From Desulfoluna limicola (GTDB taxonomy: Bacteria; Desulfobacterota; Desulfobacteria; Desulfobacterales; Desulfolunaceae), in the NCBI RefSeq assembly GCF_021654575.1, contig NZ_AP024488.1:1922001-1986000 (forward strand): a stretch of 64,000 nucleotides of DNA. The letters are read 5' to 3'. Below the pieces are notes generated by a model, which made no database searches, had not been told where the DNA came from, and saw nothing but the letters and a program-made list of their open reading frames with translations. Below, piece after piece: positions 9,436-18,203 of the stretch. The position numbers and the translations under genes are program-made. The number at the start of each line of letters is the position of its first letter. The first letter of the stretch is position 1.

Positions 9436-9938
9436 AGTCGCCTCCATCTAACGGTGATTGTAAGCCCCTGGTGCCTACCCGGCGGTTGAACCGGCCATGA
9501 TGACACAGAGCAAAGCCCTTATACCTTCTGCTCTGCATTTTATCAACAAGCCGTTTTCCCCCTTTCCCCCTTGGGACGCACCCCTTCCCCAAGCGTCTTT
9601 GCGATGCGACACACCCCACTGCCATGTTGACAATCTGCTATTTTATTTATATTATCTAAAACCATAACATGATTTGACACCGGTCATACTTCAGAAGAAA
9701 CACCCCCTGTTGCACACCTGCCTGACTCCCGAGTTTATTTGTATCCGACGTTCTTTAAGCCACACCTGATGATTCCGCGTCAGCCCGGTATGGCAACAGG
9801 TTTACCCACACATCAGCACACACCATTTTTGCCTGAGCCTCAGTTCGGAACCGCCCTTGGTCGCAGGGTTCACGATGGGGTCAGGCGATTACCAAACACT
9901 TCTAACCAAAGCATTCTCCGCCTGCAAGGAGGACCCCC
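9436..9938. other. Gene-free divergent spacer between argC and the phasin-like gene
   Basis: 503 bp. It holds a near-consensus sigma-70 promoter pointing right (9627-9655), an AT-rich stretch around it, and a TTGACACCGGTCAT sequence at 9674-9687 that resembles but does not match the TetR palindromes (12 rather than 13 bases). No composite repeat is present. A short open frame just upstream of the phasin-like gene has no ribosome site and no family likeness. Confidence 0.6.
9627..9655 (+). promoter_or_regulatory. Sigma-70 promoter for the phasin-like genes
   Basis: TTGACA at 9627-9632 and TATTAT at 9650-9655 with an exact 17-base spacer that is very AT-rich. Perfect -35 and five of six -10 positions make it one of the best vegetative promoters in the window. 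The predicted leader to the first gene is about 275 bases. Confidence 0.7.
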
Positions 9939-10319
9939 ATGAACCAAGTTTTTACCGAAATGATGAAAGGATTTGACACCTGGAAGAGCTGGGACATGTC
10001 CAAGAACCTCGAGATGTTTAACACATCAGATGCTGCACGCATGGGAGTCCGCTTTATAGACTTTCAAAAAAGCGCATTTAACACGAGCTTCGACACCATG
10101 CTGAAGATTCAGGAACAATCCCAGAAGGTGGCCACCGCATTCCTGACCAACAACAAAGCCATCCCCGACTCCGGTCGCGCGATGATGCAGGAGTGGCAGG
10201 CGCAACTCACCAACAATCAGACAGAATTTCAAAAATACATCACCGATCATTACGACCGCCTCATTGACATGATTCAGCCCAAGGACAAAGAATTGAGTCC
10301 AGGGCAACCCACAAAATAA
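9939..10319 (+). CDS. Phasin-like small protein 1
   Basis: A 126-residue, largely helical, amphipathic protein with no signal peptide. Alternating hydrophobic and charged residues, FDTMLKIQEQSQKVATAFL near residues 48-66 and a C-terminal helix ending in a Lys/Pro tail resemble phasins and related granule-coating proteins, which bind polyhydroxyalkanoate surfaces. This is a resemblance in size and helical pattern, not a motif match. The start is fixed by AAGGAGG seven bases upstream. A strong promoter precedes it and a terminator follows, so it may be highly expressed. A shorter protein of the same character follows 249 bp later. Confidence 0.75.
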   Translation: MNQVFTEMMKGFDTWKSWDMSKNLEMFNTSDAARMGVRFIDFQKSAFNTSFDTMLKIQEQSQKVATAFLTNNKAIPDSGRAMMQEWQAQLTNNQTEFQKYITDHYDRLIDMIQPKDKELSPGQPTK

Positions 10320-10377
10320 GGGGACAGTGCCTGCATCCACACCTGGGCAGACACCACCCTTGTTGAGCAAAAAAGCC

Positions 10378-10409
10378 AAAGGCGCTTCCGGTTCAGGTAG
10401 CGCCTTTTT
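10378..10409 (+). terminator. Rho-independent terminator after phasin-like gene 1
   Basis: AAAGGCGCT at 10378-10386 pairs with AGCGCCTTT at 10399-10407 over a 12-base loop, ending in a T run. It separates the two phasin-like genes into distinct transcripts or gives partial read-through. Confidence 0.85.
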
Positions 10410-10568
10410 CTATGCCAACGCAACAAACCCGGCTGACCACTGCCGCCATACCCTAGCATTTAATGACAACATTGCCCCCATCGACCCCCTAAAAGTGTGG
10501 TAAGGTAAACACAATGCCACACCAAGGAGCAACGGGAAACAAAGACACCCCATACCAAGGAGCCTCAC

Positions 10569-10826
10569 ATGAATCAGCTGAACCTGATGCAACAGATTCT
10601 CCAGTTTCAAAAAACAACCGCAAAAAACAGCTTGCGATCCACAAACCTTCTTCTGGAACATGGAGAACGACTGAGCTTTGCCTGGCTCGACAGGTTTTCT
10701 CTTCTGCCAGGCCAGACACGGGAAACAGCGACCCTGTGGCTTGACGTGGCCAGGACCTGGCGTTCCTACTGCCTCACAACCACCAACGCACTCTTCGAAC
10801 CCTTTGACCAGTTCAACAAGTCCTGA
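10569..10826 (+). CDS. Phasin-like small protein 2
   Basis: An 85-residue helical protein beginning MNQLNLMQQILQFQKTTAKN. It has no signal peptide, cysteine or catalytic motif. The AAGGAG ribosome site lies seven bases before the ATG. Like the gene at 9939 it begins MNQ and has an amphipathic phasin-like helix pattern with aromatic residues (FAWLDRFSLL, TLWLDVARTWRSY), so the pair could be paralogues or partners. Function is inferred only from composition and adjacency. Confidence 0.65.
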   Translation: MNQLNLMQQILQFQKTTAKNSLRSTNLLLEHGERLSFAWLDRFSLLPGQTRETATLWLDVARTWRSYCLTTTNALFEPFDQFNKS

Positions 10827-10898
10827 TATCTATCTGCAGATGCCTGCTGCCCGGACACGTCCCAACGAACCAACTGACACAATTTACGAGGCCCCATA

Positions 10899-11996
10899 AT
10901 GCCCCGCCGACAACCCGCCGCTCTTTTTCTCCAGCTACTATGCCTCCTTGCTCTTGCTTCCCTTGCCCTCGCCGGGCCGGATGTGACCGGCCCGAAAGGT
11001 GCCGAACAGGCGTTCCCCACAGTCCTCACAGTCTCCGCCGTGGGGGATATCATGCCGTCAAGTTCCTTTCCCAGCCCTGTTTACCTCTCCACGATTCCGG
11101 ATGAACGCCTCAAGAAGACGTTTGCCGGGATCCTGGGGGATGCACATATCCGGTTTGCAAATTTTGAAGGAACCATTGCCGGCGACGCCCCTTGCCTCAA
11201 GGCATGCACAGATCCATCCAAATGCTATGCTTTCAACGTCCCGGCACACTATGCCGAAACGCTTATGCAGGCCGGATTCAACCTCTTCAGCCTGGCCAAC
11301 AATCACATCAGCGACTTTGGCAAACCGGGGCGCGAGCGTACGGTCCACCACCTTGGACAAAGCGGCATTGCCTGTGCCGGCACCATCGAAAAGCCCTGGG
11401 ACATAATCTACACCAACGGCCTCTACGTTGGGTTCGCCGCCTTTGCACCACACCAGGGGGTGACCAGCCTCCTGGCTCGGAATGCCGCTGTCAACCAGGT
11501 CAGAAAACTCAACGCCATCTGCGACATCGTCGTGGTCTCCATGCACGGAGGGGCTGAAGGAAACGGTGCCGAACACGTACCCCGGACTGAGGAGATGTAC
11601 TTAGGGGAAAACCGTGGGGATCTGTACGCCTTCTCCCATGCCATGGTCGATGCCGGGGCGGACCTCATCATCGGCCATGGTCCCCATGTGGTCCGAGGGG
11701 TGGAGCTCTACAAAGGGCGGCTCATAGCCTACAGCCTCGGAAACTTCTTCACATGGGCAAGATTCAACCTCGAAGGCCCCAAAGGTGTGGCACCTGTCCT
11801 GACCGCCACCCTTGCCGCTGACGGAGAATTCATCAGCGGCCGTATCCTCTCCTTTCGCCAGCCATACCGAGACCTGCCGAAGCCCGACCCCACGTTTACT
11901 GCGGCCAAAGAGGCGGCTCGTCTCTCACGTGAGGACTTTCCCGAGAGCCCCCTTCACATCACTGATAAAGGCATACTCTCACGCACCACAAAGTAA
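10899..11996 (+). CDS. CapA family metallophosphatase-fold protein
   Basis: This 365-residue secreted protein has a clear signal peptide (about residues 1-25, ending in SLALAGP) and the CapA/PGA_cap fold. The family motifs run in order: SAVGDIMPSSSF (about 47), IRFANFEGTIAG (about 84), LFSLANNHISDFG (about 131), VVSMHGGAEG (about 212) and LIIGHGPHVVRG (about 258). These carry the Asp, Asn and His residues that coordinate metal in the calcineurin-like fold. CapA of Bacillus is needed for poly-gamma-glutamate export, but most bacterial homologues have unknown roles and no capBC partner is present here. It follows the two phasin-like genes on the same strand, 72 bp after the second. Confidence 0.88.
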   Translation: MPRRQPAALFLQLLCLLALASLALAGPDVTGPKGAEQAFPTVLTVSAVGDIMPSSSFPSPVYLSTIPDERLKKTFAGILGDAHIRFANFEGTIAGDAPCLKACTDPSKCYAFNVPAHYAETLMQAGFNLFSLANNHISDFGKPGRERTVHHLGQSGIACAGTIEKPWDIIYTNGLYVGFAAFAPHQGVTSLLARNAAVNQVRKLNAICDIVVVSMHGGAEGNGAEHVPRTEEMYLGENRGDLYAFSHAMVDAGADLIIGHGPHVVRGVELYKGRLIAYSLGNFFTWARFNLEGPKGVAPVLTATLAADGEFISGRILSFRQPYRDLPKPDPTFTAAKEAARLSREDFPESPLHITDKGILSRTTK

Positions 11997-12077
11997 ACAA
12001 TCTCAAAGAGGGAAAAACCAGCCCCCTTCTCCCCCCCTGGGGATTCTCGGGTATACCCGCTGATAAATTCAAGTCAC

Positions 12078-12126
12078 AAAAAAAGCCCGGCCAGCCTTCC
12101 ATAAGGCCAACCGGGCTTTCATTTTT
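12078..12126. terminator. Bidirectional terminator between the CapA gene and the NifX-like gene
   Basis: AAAGCCCGG at 12082-12090 pairs with CCGGGCTTT at 12111-12119, with inner CCTT/AAGG pairing. A-rich sequence on the left and T-rich on the right let it end transcripts from both converging genes. Confidence 0.85.
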
Positions 12127-12146
12127 AATAAAACCATGCTCAACGC

Positions 12147-12524
12147 TTAGTGATGATCGCAGGCATCTCCATGGCCACCACAGATATCCAGGGACTGAAA
12201 TTCAACAAGCGTTCCCGCCTGAAGCTTTTCCAGGTTTTCGCGAATCGTTCCCTCTGCGGCTTTATAAATGGTCACCCCATTGTTCTTCAGCTTTCCAAAG
12301 GCACTGCCACCAATGCCCCCCACCACAACGGCGTCCACGGTCCGGCCCCCTAAGGCTCTCAAAGGCTGACACTTGCCGTGCTGGTGGTTGAGGTCCTGAT
12401 TCAACGCTTTTTCACAGGTATTGGTCTCCGTATCCACAATAACAAAACAGGTGGCAGAGCCAAAGTGGTTGTAAACCGGGCTTTCCAATTCATCATATTT
12501 TTCCGTCGGGAACGCTATCTTCAT
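12147..12524 (-). CDS. NifX/NafY-type iron-molybdenum cofactor-binding family protein
   Basis: A 125-residue single-domain protein of the dinitrogenase iron-molybdenum cofactor family (NifX, NafY C-terminus, MTH1175-like). Family features include the start MKIAFPTE, VYNHFGSATCFVIVD (about 16-30), VDAVVVGGIGGSAFGKLKNNG (about 63-83) and a metal-rich C-terminus (CGGHGDACDHH). Such stand-alone proteins bind Fe-S or Fe-Mo clusters, or act as scaffolds for other metallocofactors. It lies 13 kb from the nif genes under its own sigma-70-like promoter, so a role outside nitrogen fixation is as likely as one in cofactor trafficking. AAAGGAG precedes the ATG. Confidence 0.9.
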   Translation of the reverse strand: MKIAFPTEKYDELESPVYNHFGSATCFVIVDTETNTCEKALNQDLNHQHGKCQPLRALGGRTVDAVVVGGIGGSAFGKLKNNGVTIYKAAEGTIRENLEKLQAGTLVEFQSLDICGGHGDACDHH

Positions 12525-12917
12525 GGGGGATCACTCCTTTAATGCGTTAGTGGGGTCATAAACATCGATGCACAGGCCGTTCCAAGCGGTAACATCTCAT
12601 AATACTGATTGCTCAAAAGATAGTTCTCACGCACAGAAATGTCAATGGCAGGCCACAGGGCAACTAAAAGGTGGGATCGGGCCCCCCACGCCACGGAGAG
12701 TGGTGTCAGTCCGGGGAGCCCGTATTTGAAAGTGTTCTCTTGATCGTTGAGATCTGACCTTATGAAATTTTCTGCATTTGGGGCGGGGTAAGGTTCTGAG
12801 ACCGTTTGGTCAGATCTAAGGTCCGAACCGGTAGGTGACTCTCTTCTTAGCAGACCCGAGCAGAAATGTGTTAACCGTAAAAACACTGTAAAAATACCGT
12901 ACCCACTACCGCACTCC
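12525..12917. other. Spacer between the large kinase-like gene and the NifX-like gene
   Basis: 393 bp with a promoter (12617-12645) for the NifX-like gene and a 10-base inverted pair, AGATCTGACC at 12750-12759 and GGTCAGATCT at 12808-12817, of unknown role. An open frame spanning most of it on the minus strand has no family likeness and is not called. Confidence 0.5.
12617..12645 (-). promoter_or_regulatory. Sigma-70-like promoter for the NifX-like gene
   Basis: On the minus strand TTGACA (12645-12640) and TATCTT (12622-12617) are separated by 17 bases. The leader to the start codon at 12524 would be about 85-90 bases. Confidence 0.5.
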
Positions 12918-15900
12918 CTACATCTGCATCAGATAGACCCTTAAATTCACCCCACTTTTCTTCAGGTCCAATTTCTTCCGAATACTGTCCCTGTATGCGT
13001 CAATGGTACGAGGAGAGAGGTTCAGCAGCTCTGCAATCTCCTTTGTGGTCTTTCCGCTTCGAACCAGTTGCGATGTCTGAATTTCTGCGGGAGTCAACCG
13101 GGCAAACCCCGCGTTCAGCTTTCGGGCAAAGGGTGAGAGAATGTCATCGATGTTCTTTTCAAGCATCTCCACAAGGTTCCCCTGGGCCAGAGTCAGCCGT
13201 GTTCCCTTGAGGCGTTCCAAGTACGGAATAATCAGGTCGTCGACGTTCCGCATCATATTCTCCTGAATTTCTCCCATGTTCTCATCGCTCTTACTGAGCA
13301 TCTGTTTCAGAGAAATATTGGCCTCTTTGAGCTTCTCTCCCGACTCCTTGAGTTCCTTCTCCTTTTCGATAAGGGCCAACTCCTTGCCCCGCCTGTCGGC
13401 TATTTCATCTTTCAAAACCCGGTTGACCATCTGAAGCTTTTCCGTCTGCTCCTTGAGACTTTCATACAACCGTGTGTTCTCCATGGAAATCGCCATCTGA
13501 GAGGAGAGGGTTTTCAGTACCCGCAAGCGTCGTCCCTCAAAAAGATGGTTCAGGGTACGGTTTTCCAGATAAAGGATACCGCACCGCCGAGACTGAACGG
13601 ACGAAGGGATACAGATGGCGCTCCCCCCTTTGAAGCCATCAAAATAGGGGTCATAAACCACAGGGTCTTCCCCGTGGTTGTACTGAAGCATGGTTCCGGT
13701 GCGCGCCACATAATGAATCATCACTGACGGCAAACTTGTGGTATCTGAAAGAGAAACCGAGCCGCACAGATCAACGGCCTCGGCACCCGCCCCTTTCTGT
13801 GCCTCCACGGTGACCTGCTCTCCATCCATGCGGCAGACCGCCGCTGCCTCAGCCCCGCCATACTCCAAAGCTGTCAAAACAAGCTTCTCAACGAGTCGAT
13901 CATAGGTGCGTTCTGAAGAGAGCACCTCAAAAGATTTGGAGAGCCCCTCAAGATCTAAAAGCCCTCCACCTGAATGAAACCCACCGGCAGCTGAAAACCG
14001 TTGATGGCCCTCCCTTTCCTGCCCCATGGAAGGAAAACTCCACAACACCTGCTCGTAATGCTTTTCAAGTTTTTGAGCCTTGGACTCCGCCCCCCAGAAC
14101 CGCCAGAGATTGACAGCCTCTGTAAGACAGACCCTTGCAAGGCGATTTTTACCCGCCTTTAAATAGCAGAACCCGGCCCTCTCGGCGACATAGGCTTCAT
14201 GAAAAACAAAATTATTATCCTTTGCCTTTTCGCCAGCCAGCTCAAAGTAATGGACAGCCTTCGGCAAGTTCTTCTTGGCAAGGTACAACTCCCCTCGAAC
14301 CATGTCATGAAGGTGCGAAAAATTATAAGAAGCTTTGCCCGCTGCTCTTCCCAACTCTTTTTCAATGCGTGTTGCTTTTTTCAGCCACCCCTTCTGCTTG
14401 GAGGTCTTGCCCCGTCCGCCATGCCGGGCAAAAACGGCCGCCGCAAAGGCGGAATAGACCGGAATCGTAAAGGTGCTCGTTCCCTCATCAATCATGGCGG
14501 TGTAACGTTCCACGTGATGAAGCGCCAGGGCGTCGTCTCCAAACAGAAAAGCCAGGAGCCCTTTTGTAATATGATAATTAAGAGCGGCAATGTGATCGTT
14601 GGGCATGTCCCCCCCGCGGGGGCGCTCCCCGTCGGTAAAAAACGGGCCGGAAAACAGCACAGGGTGTGCACTGGGCTCGGTCAGGTTGGCCACTGTCTGC
14701 TGAAGGTTTCTCACCGTTCCCTTAAAAGGCAACCTGAGGCGCTCCATCTCTTCGCCGTACACAACCATGTCACGTGCCAGTTGATGCAGATCCCCGGACG
14801 CAAAGAAACGCGAATAAAACCAGGCAGACACCGCACTGCCCGCATACTCCGAGTCCCCTTCCGCCAGAGACTGCTCGTAAGCACTCAGGTACAAAGGGAG
14901 AAGGCGATGAATCGGCTCCTTCCAGTGCCGAATGAGACAGACGGTCACCACGAGGGTCTTTCCTCGCCCTGCCCAGTGGGCATCCTTCTCCATAAGAGTC
15001 AGGGCACTCTGGCCCTGGGCCACGCCCTTCTCCACATCGTTGGCCACCCGGGCACAGATAAACCCGTAGGTAGCCAGCAGAAAAGGGGTATACTTTGAGC
15101 GCCCATGCTTCAAGCTGTAGCGCAGAGCGCTCAATATGATGAGGGGAGAGAGGTCACTTCCGGCAAGGTAAGAGGCCATGACAACGGTAAACAGAAGATC
15201 CATAATGGAACGGTGGCGTGAATCCGTCATGGCGGGGAGCAGTTCGATGCCCCCGGGCCCCAGGCGAGACAGGGCCCTGCGAATGCGCATAAATGCCACC
15301 ACCTGGTGACCTCTGTTCACGTTCTCCGGCAAGCGGAACCCGAACCGGACAAGGGTCTCACGCCCCAGAACAAGGGCACCTGCAAGGTCGTTTGCCGCAA
15401 TGGCTCCACGAACCCTCATACGCCACACATCCACACAATCCCAGTCGTTTTGCGCATGCGTTTCCACCGTCGCCACGTAAGCGTCCATAACAGCGTACTC
15501 ACCCAAGGCATAGGCCGCTTCGGCTGCAAGGGAGGTCATGTCAAGGCAGAGAGCGTAGTCATTCGCCCAGTCCTCATCGCCGAGAAACCGCAGCCCGCAA
15601 CGAAAACAGTCCAGGGCCAGACCAAAGGAAGAGATCTCCATGGCTCGCTTGCCTGCGGCAAGGTTCAGGAGGACCAGCTCTTTGCGGTAGCTTTCCCGCA
15701 TGGGGACCGTTCCGGAGGCATTGAACTGGTAGATGACATCAAAAAGATAAGGTCCGGGGCTACGGTCCAGCCCCTCATACATATGCATGCCCGCACTGAA
15801 ATGCGCCACCTCCCTCTGGCCTCTATTCATGCGTTCGTAGGCAGCCTTCTGCACAAGGTCGTGGACAAAGCGAAAGCCGCCATCGTCCACATGCACAAAA

Positions 15901-17867
15901 ATCTTCTCATCACACAGGGCCTCTAACCCTTCCCTTACCTTTGACTCCGATCGTTGAACCACCATGGCAAGAAGCTCGGGAACCACCTTGTGTCCCAAAA
16001 GGGATGCCGCTTCCACAAGCCTTCGCATCTGCATATCCAGACGATCCACACGCTCTGAAACCCACTGAGCCGCAGAGGTACACATGGGAAGCGCCTCCAG
16101 CTTTCGCTGGTTCCAATGCCACCCCTCCCCTTTGGGACCATGGGCCCGGACCAGCTCGCCGTCACGGAGGACTTTTTCCAAAAAGGCATTTAATTGATAG
16201 GGATTGCCCCCTGTTTTGGCAAAAAAAAGGTCGGCAAGAGGGGCGATGCGCTTCCGGTCCTCCCGGAGACTCAGCGTCAAAAAAGTCTCCACGGCCAGAC
16301 TGTCCAGCCCCTGAACAGGCATGACATCCACGGTTCCGTTTTTCTTCAACGTTGCGGTATCAAGGAGATCATCCACCAGCGCACTCTTGCCATCACGGGT
16401 GCGAAAGGCGGCCAAAAGCCCAACCTTTTCCCCGGAAATTTCTGTCAGCAGGTTTAAAAACAGCCTGGAATCTTCGTCCGCCCACTGGACGTCATCGATA
16501 AAAAGGATCAATGGGCGATTCATCTGTTTGAATACCCGGAAGAAATTGACCATGGTCATATGGTAGACATTGGCCTTGGCAGAAGACTCCAGGTCCATGG
16601 GACGTTCATCCGATGAAATGCCGGAGATCAGGGAAAAATCAGGAACCATGGCTGAAAGAACCGAAGCCCCGTCTCCCATCAGGCGCTGAATCACCTTTCG
16701 CCACTCCCGCAGCTTCTCCTCCGGTTCTCCCAGGAGGGTGCGCACCACCTGCTGCAACGCACCGATAAAGGCGGAGCCAGGCCTCTCCACGTCCTGGTCA
16801 AATTTACCTGAGGCGATAATCACTTCAGGGTGGTGCTGACGTGCGTATCGACATACCCACTCAGCAAGCGCTGTCTTTCCACTGCCCGGCACTCCGGACA
16901 GAACCATCACGCCCGGTCTTTCAAAGGAAACGGATCCCGCCTCGGAGATTCCCCTGACCCACTTGCTCAGCGCCCGTTTTTCTTCTTCACGGCCGCAAAG
17001 CATCACATCGGCGTGGGCCACCAGTGCCTGATTTGTCTGACACCCAGGTGATTCACCGGTACGCATGCCCTCTTCAAGGGCTACGGAAAGGGCCTCTGCA
17101 GAAGCAAAGCGCCCCACGGGATTTCGGTTCATGAGGGTCATGATGACCTCATCAAGCCAGCGGGGAATATCCAGGCAGATTTTTGACGGGGACGGCGGCG
17201 TAATGGCCACCTGGGAGTGTATCATCTCCCCTGCGGTATCGACCTCAAAGGGAAGGCGGCCGGTGAAGGCTTCGTACATAACGACCCCAAGGGAATAGAG
17301 ATCGCTCTGACAGTCTGGCTCGCTGCTGCCGGTCTTCAGCTCCGGAGCACTGTAGGCAAGGGCCATAAGAAGATGGTCCACACCCTGGAGGTCTTCACCC
17401 CTGCCCATGCGCAACTCGTTGTTGAACCCGGTAAGCTGAACTTGGCCTGTGTTGCGGTTGACAATGATGTAATAGGGAGAGATGTTTCCGTGGGCCACGC
17501 CCCTTCGGTGGCAATGGGAAAGGGTGCGGGACACATCGAGAAACCAGGACAACAGGGCCTCTCGATTGGGGGTGGTGGTCTCGTAAATCCGTTTAAGCTG
17601 AACCCCACCGGTATCTTCGAAGGAGAGGGTAAGCCCCAGGGAGGTCTGCTGCAGATCGAAGGCTTTTACGATGCCGGGATGATCAAGTTCCCGAAGGGTG
17701 GCGTACTCTTTTTTGTACATCTCCATCTCGGACTCATGGGGACGTTCACTCTTCAACACCTTCAAGATAACTTTTCGGCTGTGCTCCGTGCACCATGCCC
17801 TGTAGTACACAGAAACCGGATCCTGAAACACCAACTGCGGCTGAACATACTCATCGATAACAGCCAT
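12918..17867 (-). CDS. Giant pseudokinase / AAA ATPase / GAF / LuxR-HTH signalling protein
   Basis: A 1649-residue multidomain regulator. In order it has: a Ser/Thr kinase-like domain (about 5-270), an AAA/STAND-type ATPase with Walker A GVPGSGKT at 325-332 and a Walker B-like ILFIDDVQWAD near 480, a long helical TPR-like middle (about 700-1330), a GAF domain (about 1390-1510), a coiled coil and a C-terminal LuxR helix-turn-helix (TPAEIQTSQLVRSGKTTKEI near 1590). The kinase keeps an ATP lysine (VILKVL, K36), but the catalytic HRD/HKD motif reads HGN (126-128) and DFG reads GFN (147-149), so phosphotransfer is unlikely. Related proteins usually end in a histidine kinase; here a DNA-binding domain replaces it. 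The ATG at 17867 has AGGGGG just upstream; longer in-frame starts at 17882 and 18008 exist. No obvious target operon is linked. Confidence 0.92.
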   Translation of the reverse strand: MAVIDEYVQPQLVFQDPVSVYYRAWCTEHSRKVILKVLKSERPHESEMEMYKKEYATLRELDHPGIVKAFDLQQTSLGLTLSFEDTGGVQLKRIYETTTPNREALLSWFLDVSRTLSHCHRRGVAHGNISPYYIIVNRNTGQVQLTGFNNELRMGRGEDLQGVDHLLMALAYSAPELKTGSSEPDCQSDLYSLGVVMYEAFTGRLPFEVDTAGEMIHSQVAITPPSPSKICLDIPRWLDEVIMTLMNRNPVGRFASAEALSVALEEGMRTGESPGCQTNQALVAHADVMLCGREEEKRALSKWVRGISEAGSVSFERPGVMVLSGVPGSGKTALAEWVCRYARQHHPEVIIASGKFDQDVERPGSAFIGALQQVVRTLLGEPEEKLREWRKVIQRLMGDGASVLSAMVPDFSLISGISSDERPMDLESSAKANVYHMTMVNFFRVFKQMNRPLILFIDDVQWADEDSRLFLNLLTEISGEKVGLLAAFRTRDGKSALVDDLLDTATLKKNGTVDVMPVQGLDSLAVETFLTLSLREDRKRIAPLADLFFAKTGGNPYQLNAFLEKVLRDGELVRAHGPKGEGWHWNQRKLEALPMCTSAAQWVSERVDRLDMQMRRLVEAASLLGHKVVPELLAMVVQRSESKVREGLEALCDEKIFVHVDDGGFRFVHDLVQKAAYERMNRGQREVAHFSAGMHMYEGLDRSPGPYLFDVIYQFNASGTVPMRESYRKELVLLNLAAGKRAMEISSFGLALDCFRCGLRFLGDEDWANDYALCLDMTSLAAEAAYALGEYAVMDAYVATVETHAQNDWDCVDVWRMRVRGAIAANDLAGALVLGRETLVRFGFRLPENVNRGHQVVAFMRIRRALSRLGPGGIELLPAMTDSRHRSIMDLLFTVVMASYLAGSDLSPLIILSALRYSLKHGRSKYTPFLLATYGFICARVANDVEKGVAQGQSALTLMEKDAHWAGRGKTLVVTVCLIRHWKEPIHRLLPLYLSAYEQSLAEGDSEYAGSAVSAWFYSRFFASGDLHQLARDMVVYGEEMERLRLPFKGTVRNLQQTVANLTEPSAHPVLFSGPFFTDGERPRGGDMPNDHIAALNYHITKGLLAFLFGDDALALHHVERYTAMIDEGTSTFTIPVYSAFAAAVFARHGGRGKTSKQKGWLKKATRIEKELGRAAGKASYNFSHLHDMVRGELYLAKKNLPKAVHYFELAGEKAKDNNFVFHEAYVAERAGFCYLKAGKNRLARVCLTEAVNLWRFWGAESKAQKLEKHYEQVLWSFPSMGQEREGHQRFSAAGGFHSGGGLLDLEGLSKSFEVLSSERTYDRLVEKLVLTALEYGGAEAAAVCRMDGEQVTVEAQKGAGAEAVDLCGSVSLSDTTSLPSVMIHYVARTGTMLQYNHGEDPVVYDPYFDGFKGGSAICIPSSVQSRRCGILYLENRTLNHLFEGRRLRVLKTLSSQMAISMENTRLYESLKEQTEKLQMVNRVLKDEIADRRGKELALIEKEKELKESGEKLKEANISLKQMLSKSDENMGEIQENMMRNVDDLIIPYLERLKGTRLTLAQGNLVEMLEKNIDDILSPFARKLNAGFARLTPAEIQTSQLVRSGKTTKEIAELLNLSPRTIDAYRDSIRKKLDLKKSGVNLRVYLMQM

Positions 17868-18203
17868 GCGCCCCCTTTCCATCTCCGTGGTGGCTTGAAA
17901 AACCGAGAAACCGGAACATACGCCACAGAGCGTCCCCCTGCGAAGCACCTTCCCAAACAGATAAACCCGGAAAGCCCACCCTGCCATGGGCCGATTGTTC
18001 ACACCCATTGACAGAGCTAACCATCCGGTTCACCAATCGGTTCTACCCATGACATCGCAGGAAGTCAATATTGTTGAAGGTATAAAACAGGAGGGCCGGG
18101 CACGTAAGTCGGCACACACGGCCCCTTGAGGAGGGGTATGGCAGGAGATATAGGCTTGCTTTGCTCAGCACCCGCCACAGCCGGAAGAGCCAAACTGCAA
18201 GGA
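17868..18203. other. Gene-free spacer between the dus gene and the large signalling gene
   Basis: 336 bp, with no composite repeat, no convincing terminator and no clear consensus promoter. Several short open frames have no ribosome sites. Confidence 0.4.

Noticed and set aside
9674..9687. Third TetR operator (TTGACACCGGTCAT) upstream of the phasin-like gene
   Set aside because: The half-site spacing is one base shorter than in the two matching palindromes and the dyad is imperfect.
12539..12886. A 115-codon open frame between the giant signalling gene and the NifX-like gene
   Set aside because: No ribosome site, no family likeness, and it overlaps the promoter assigned to the NifX-like gene.
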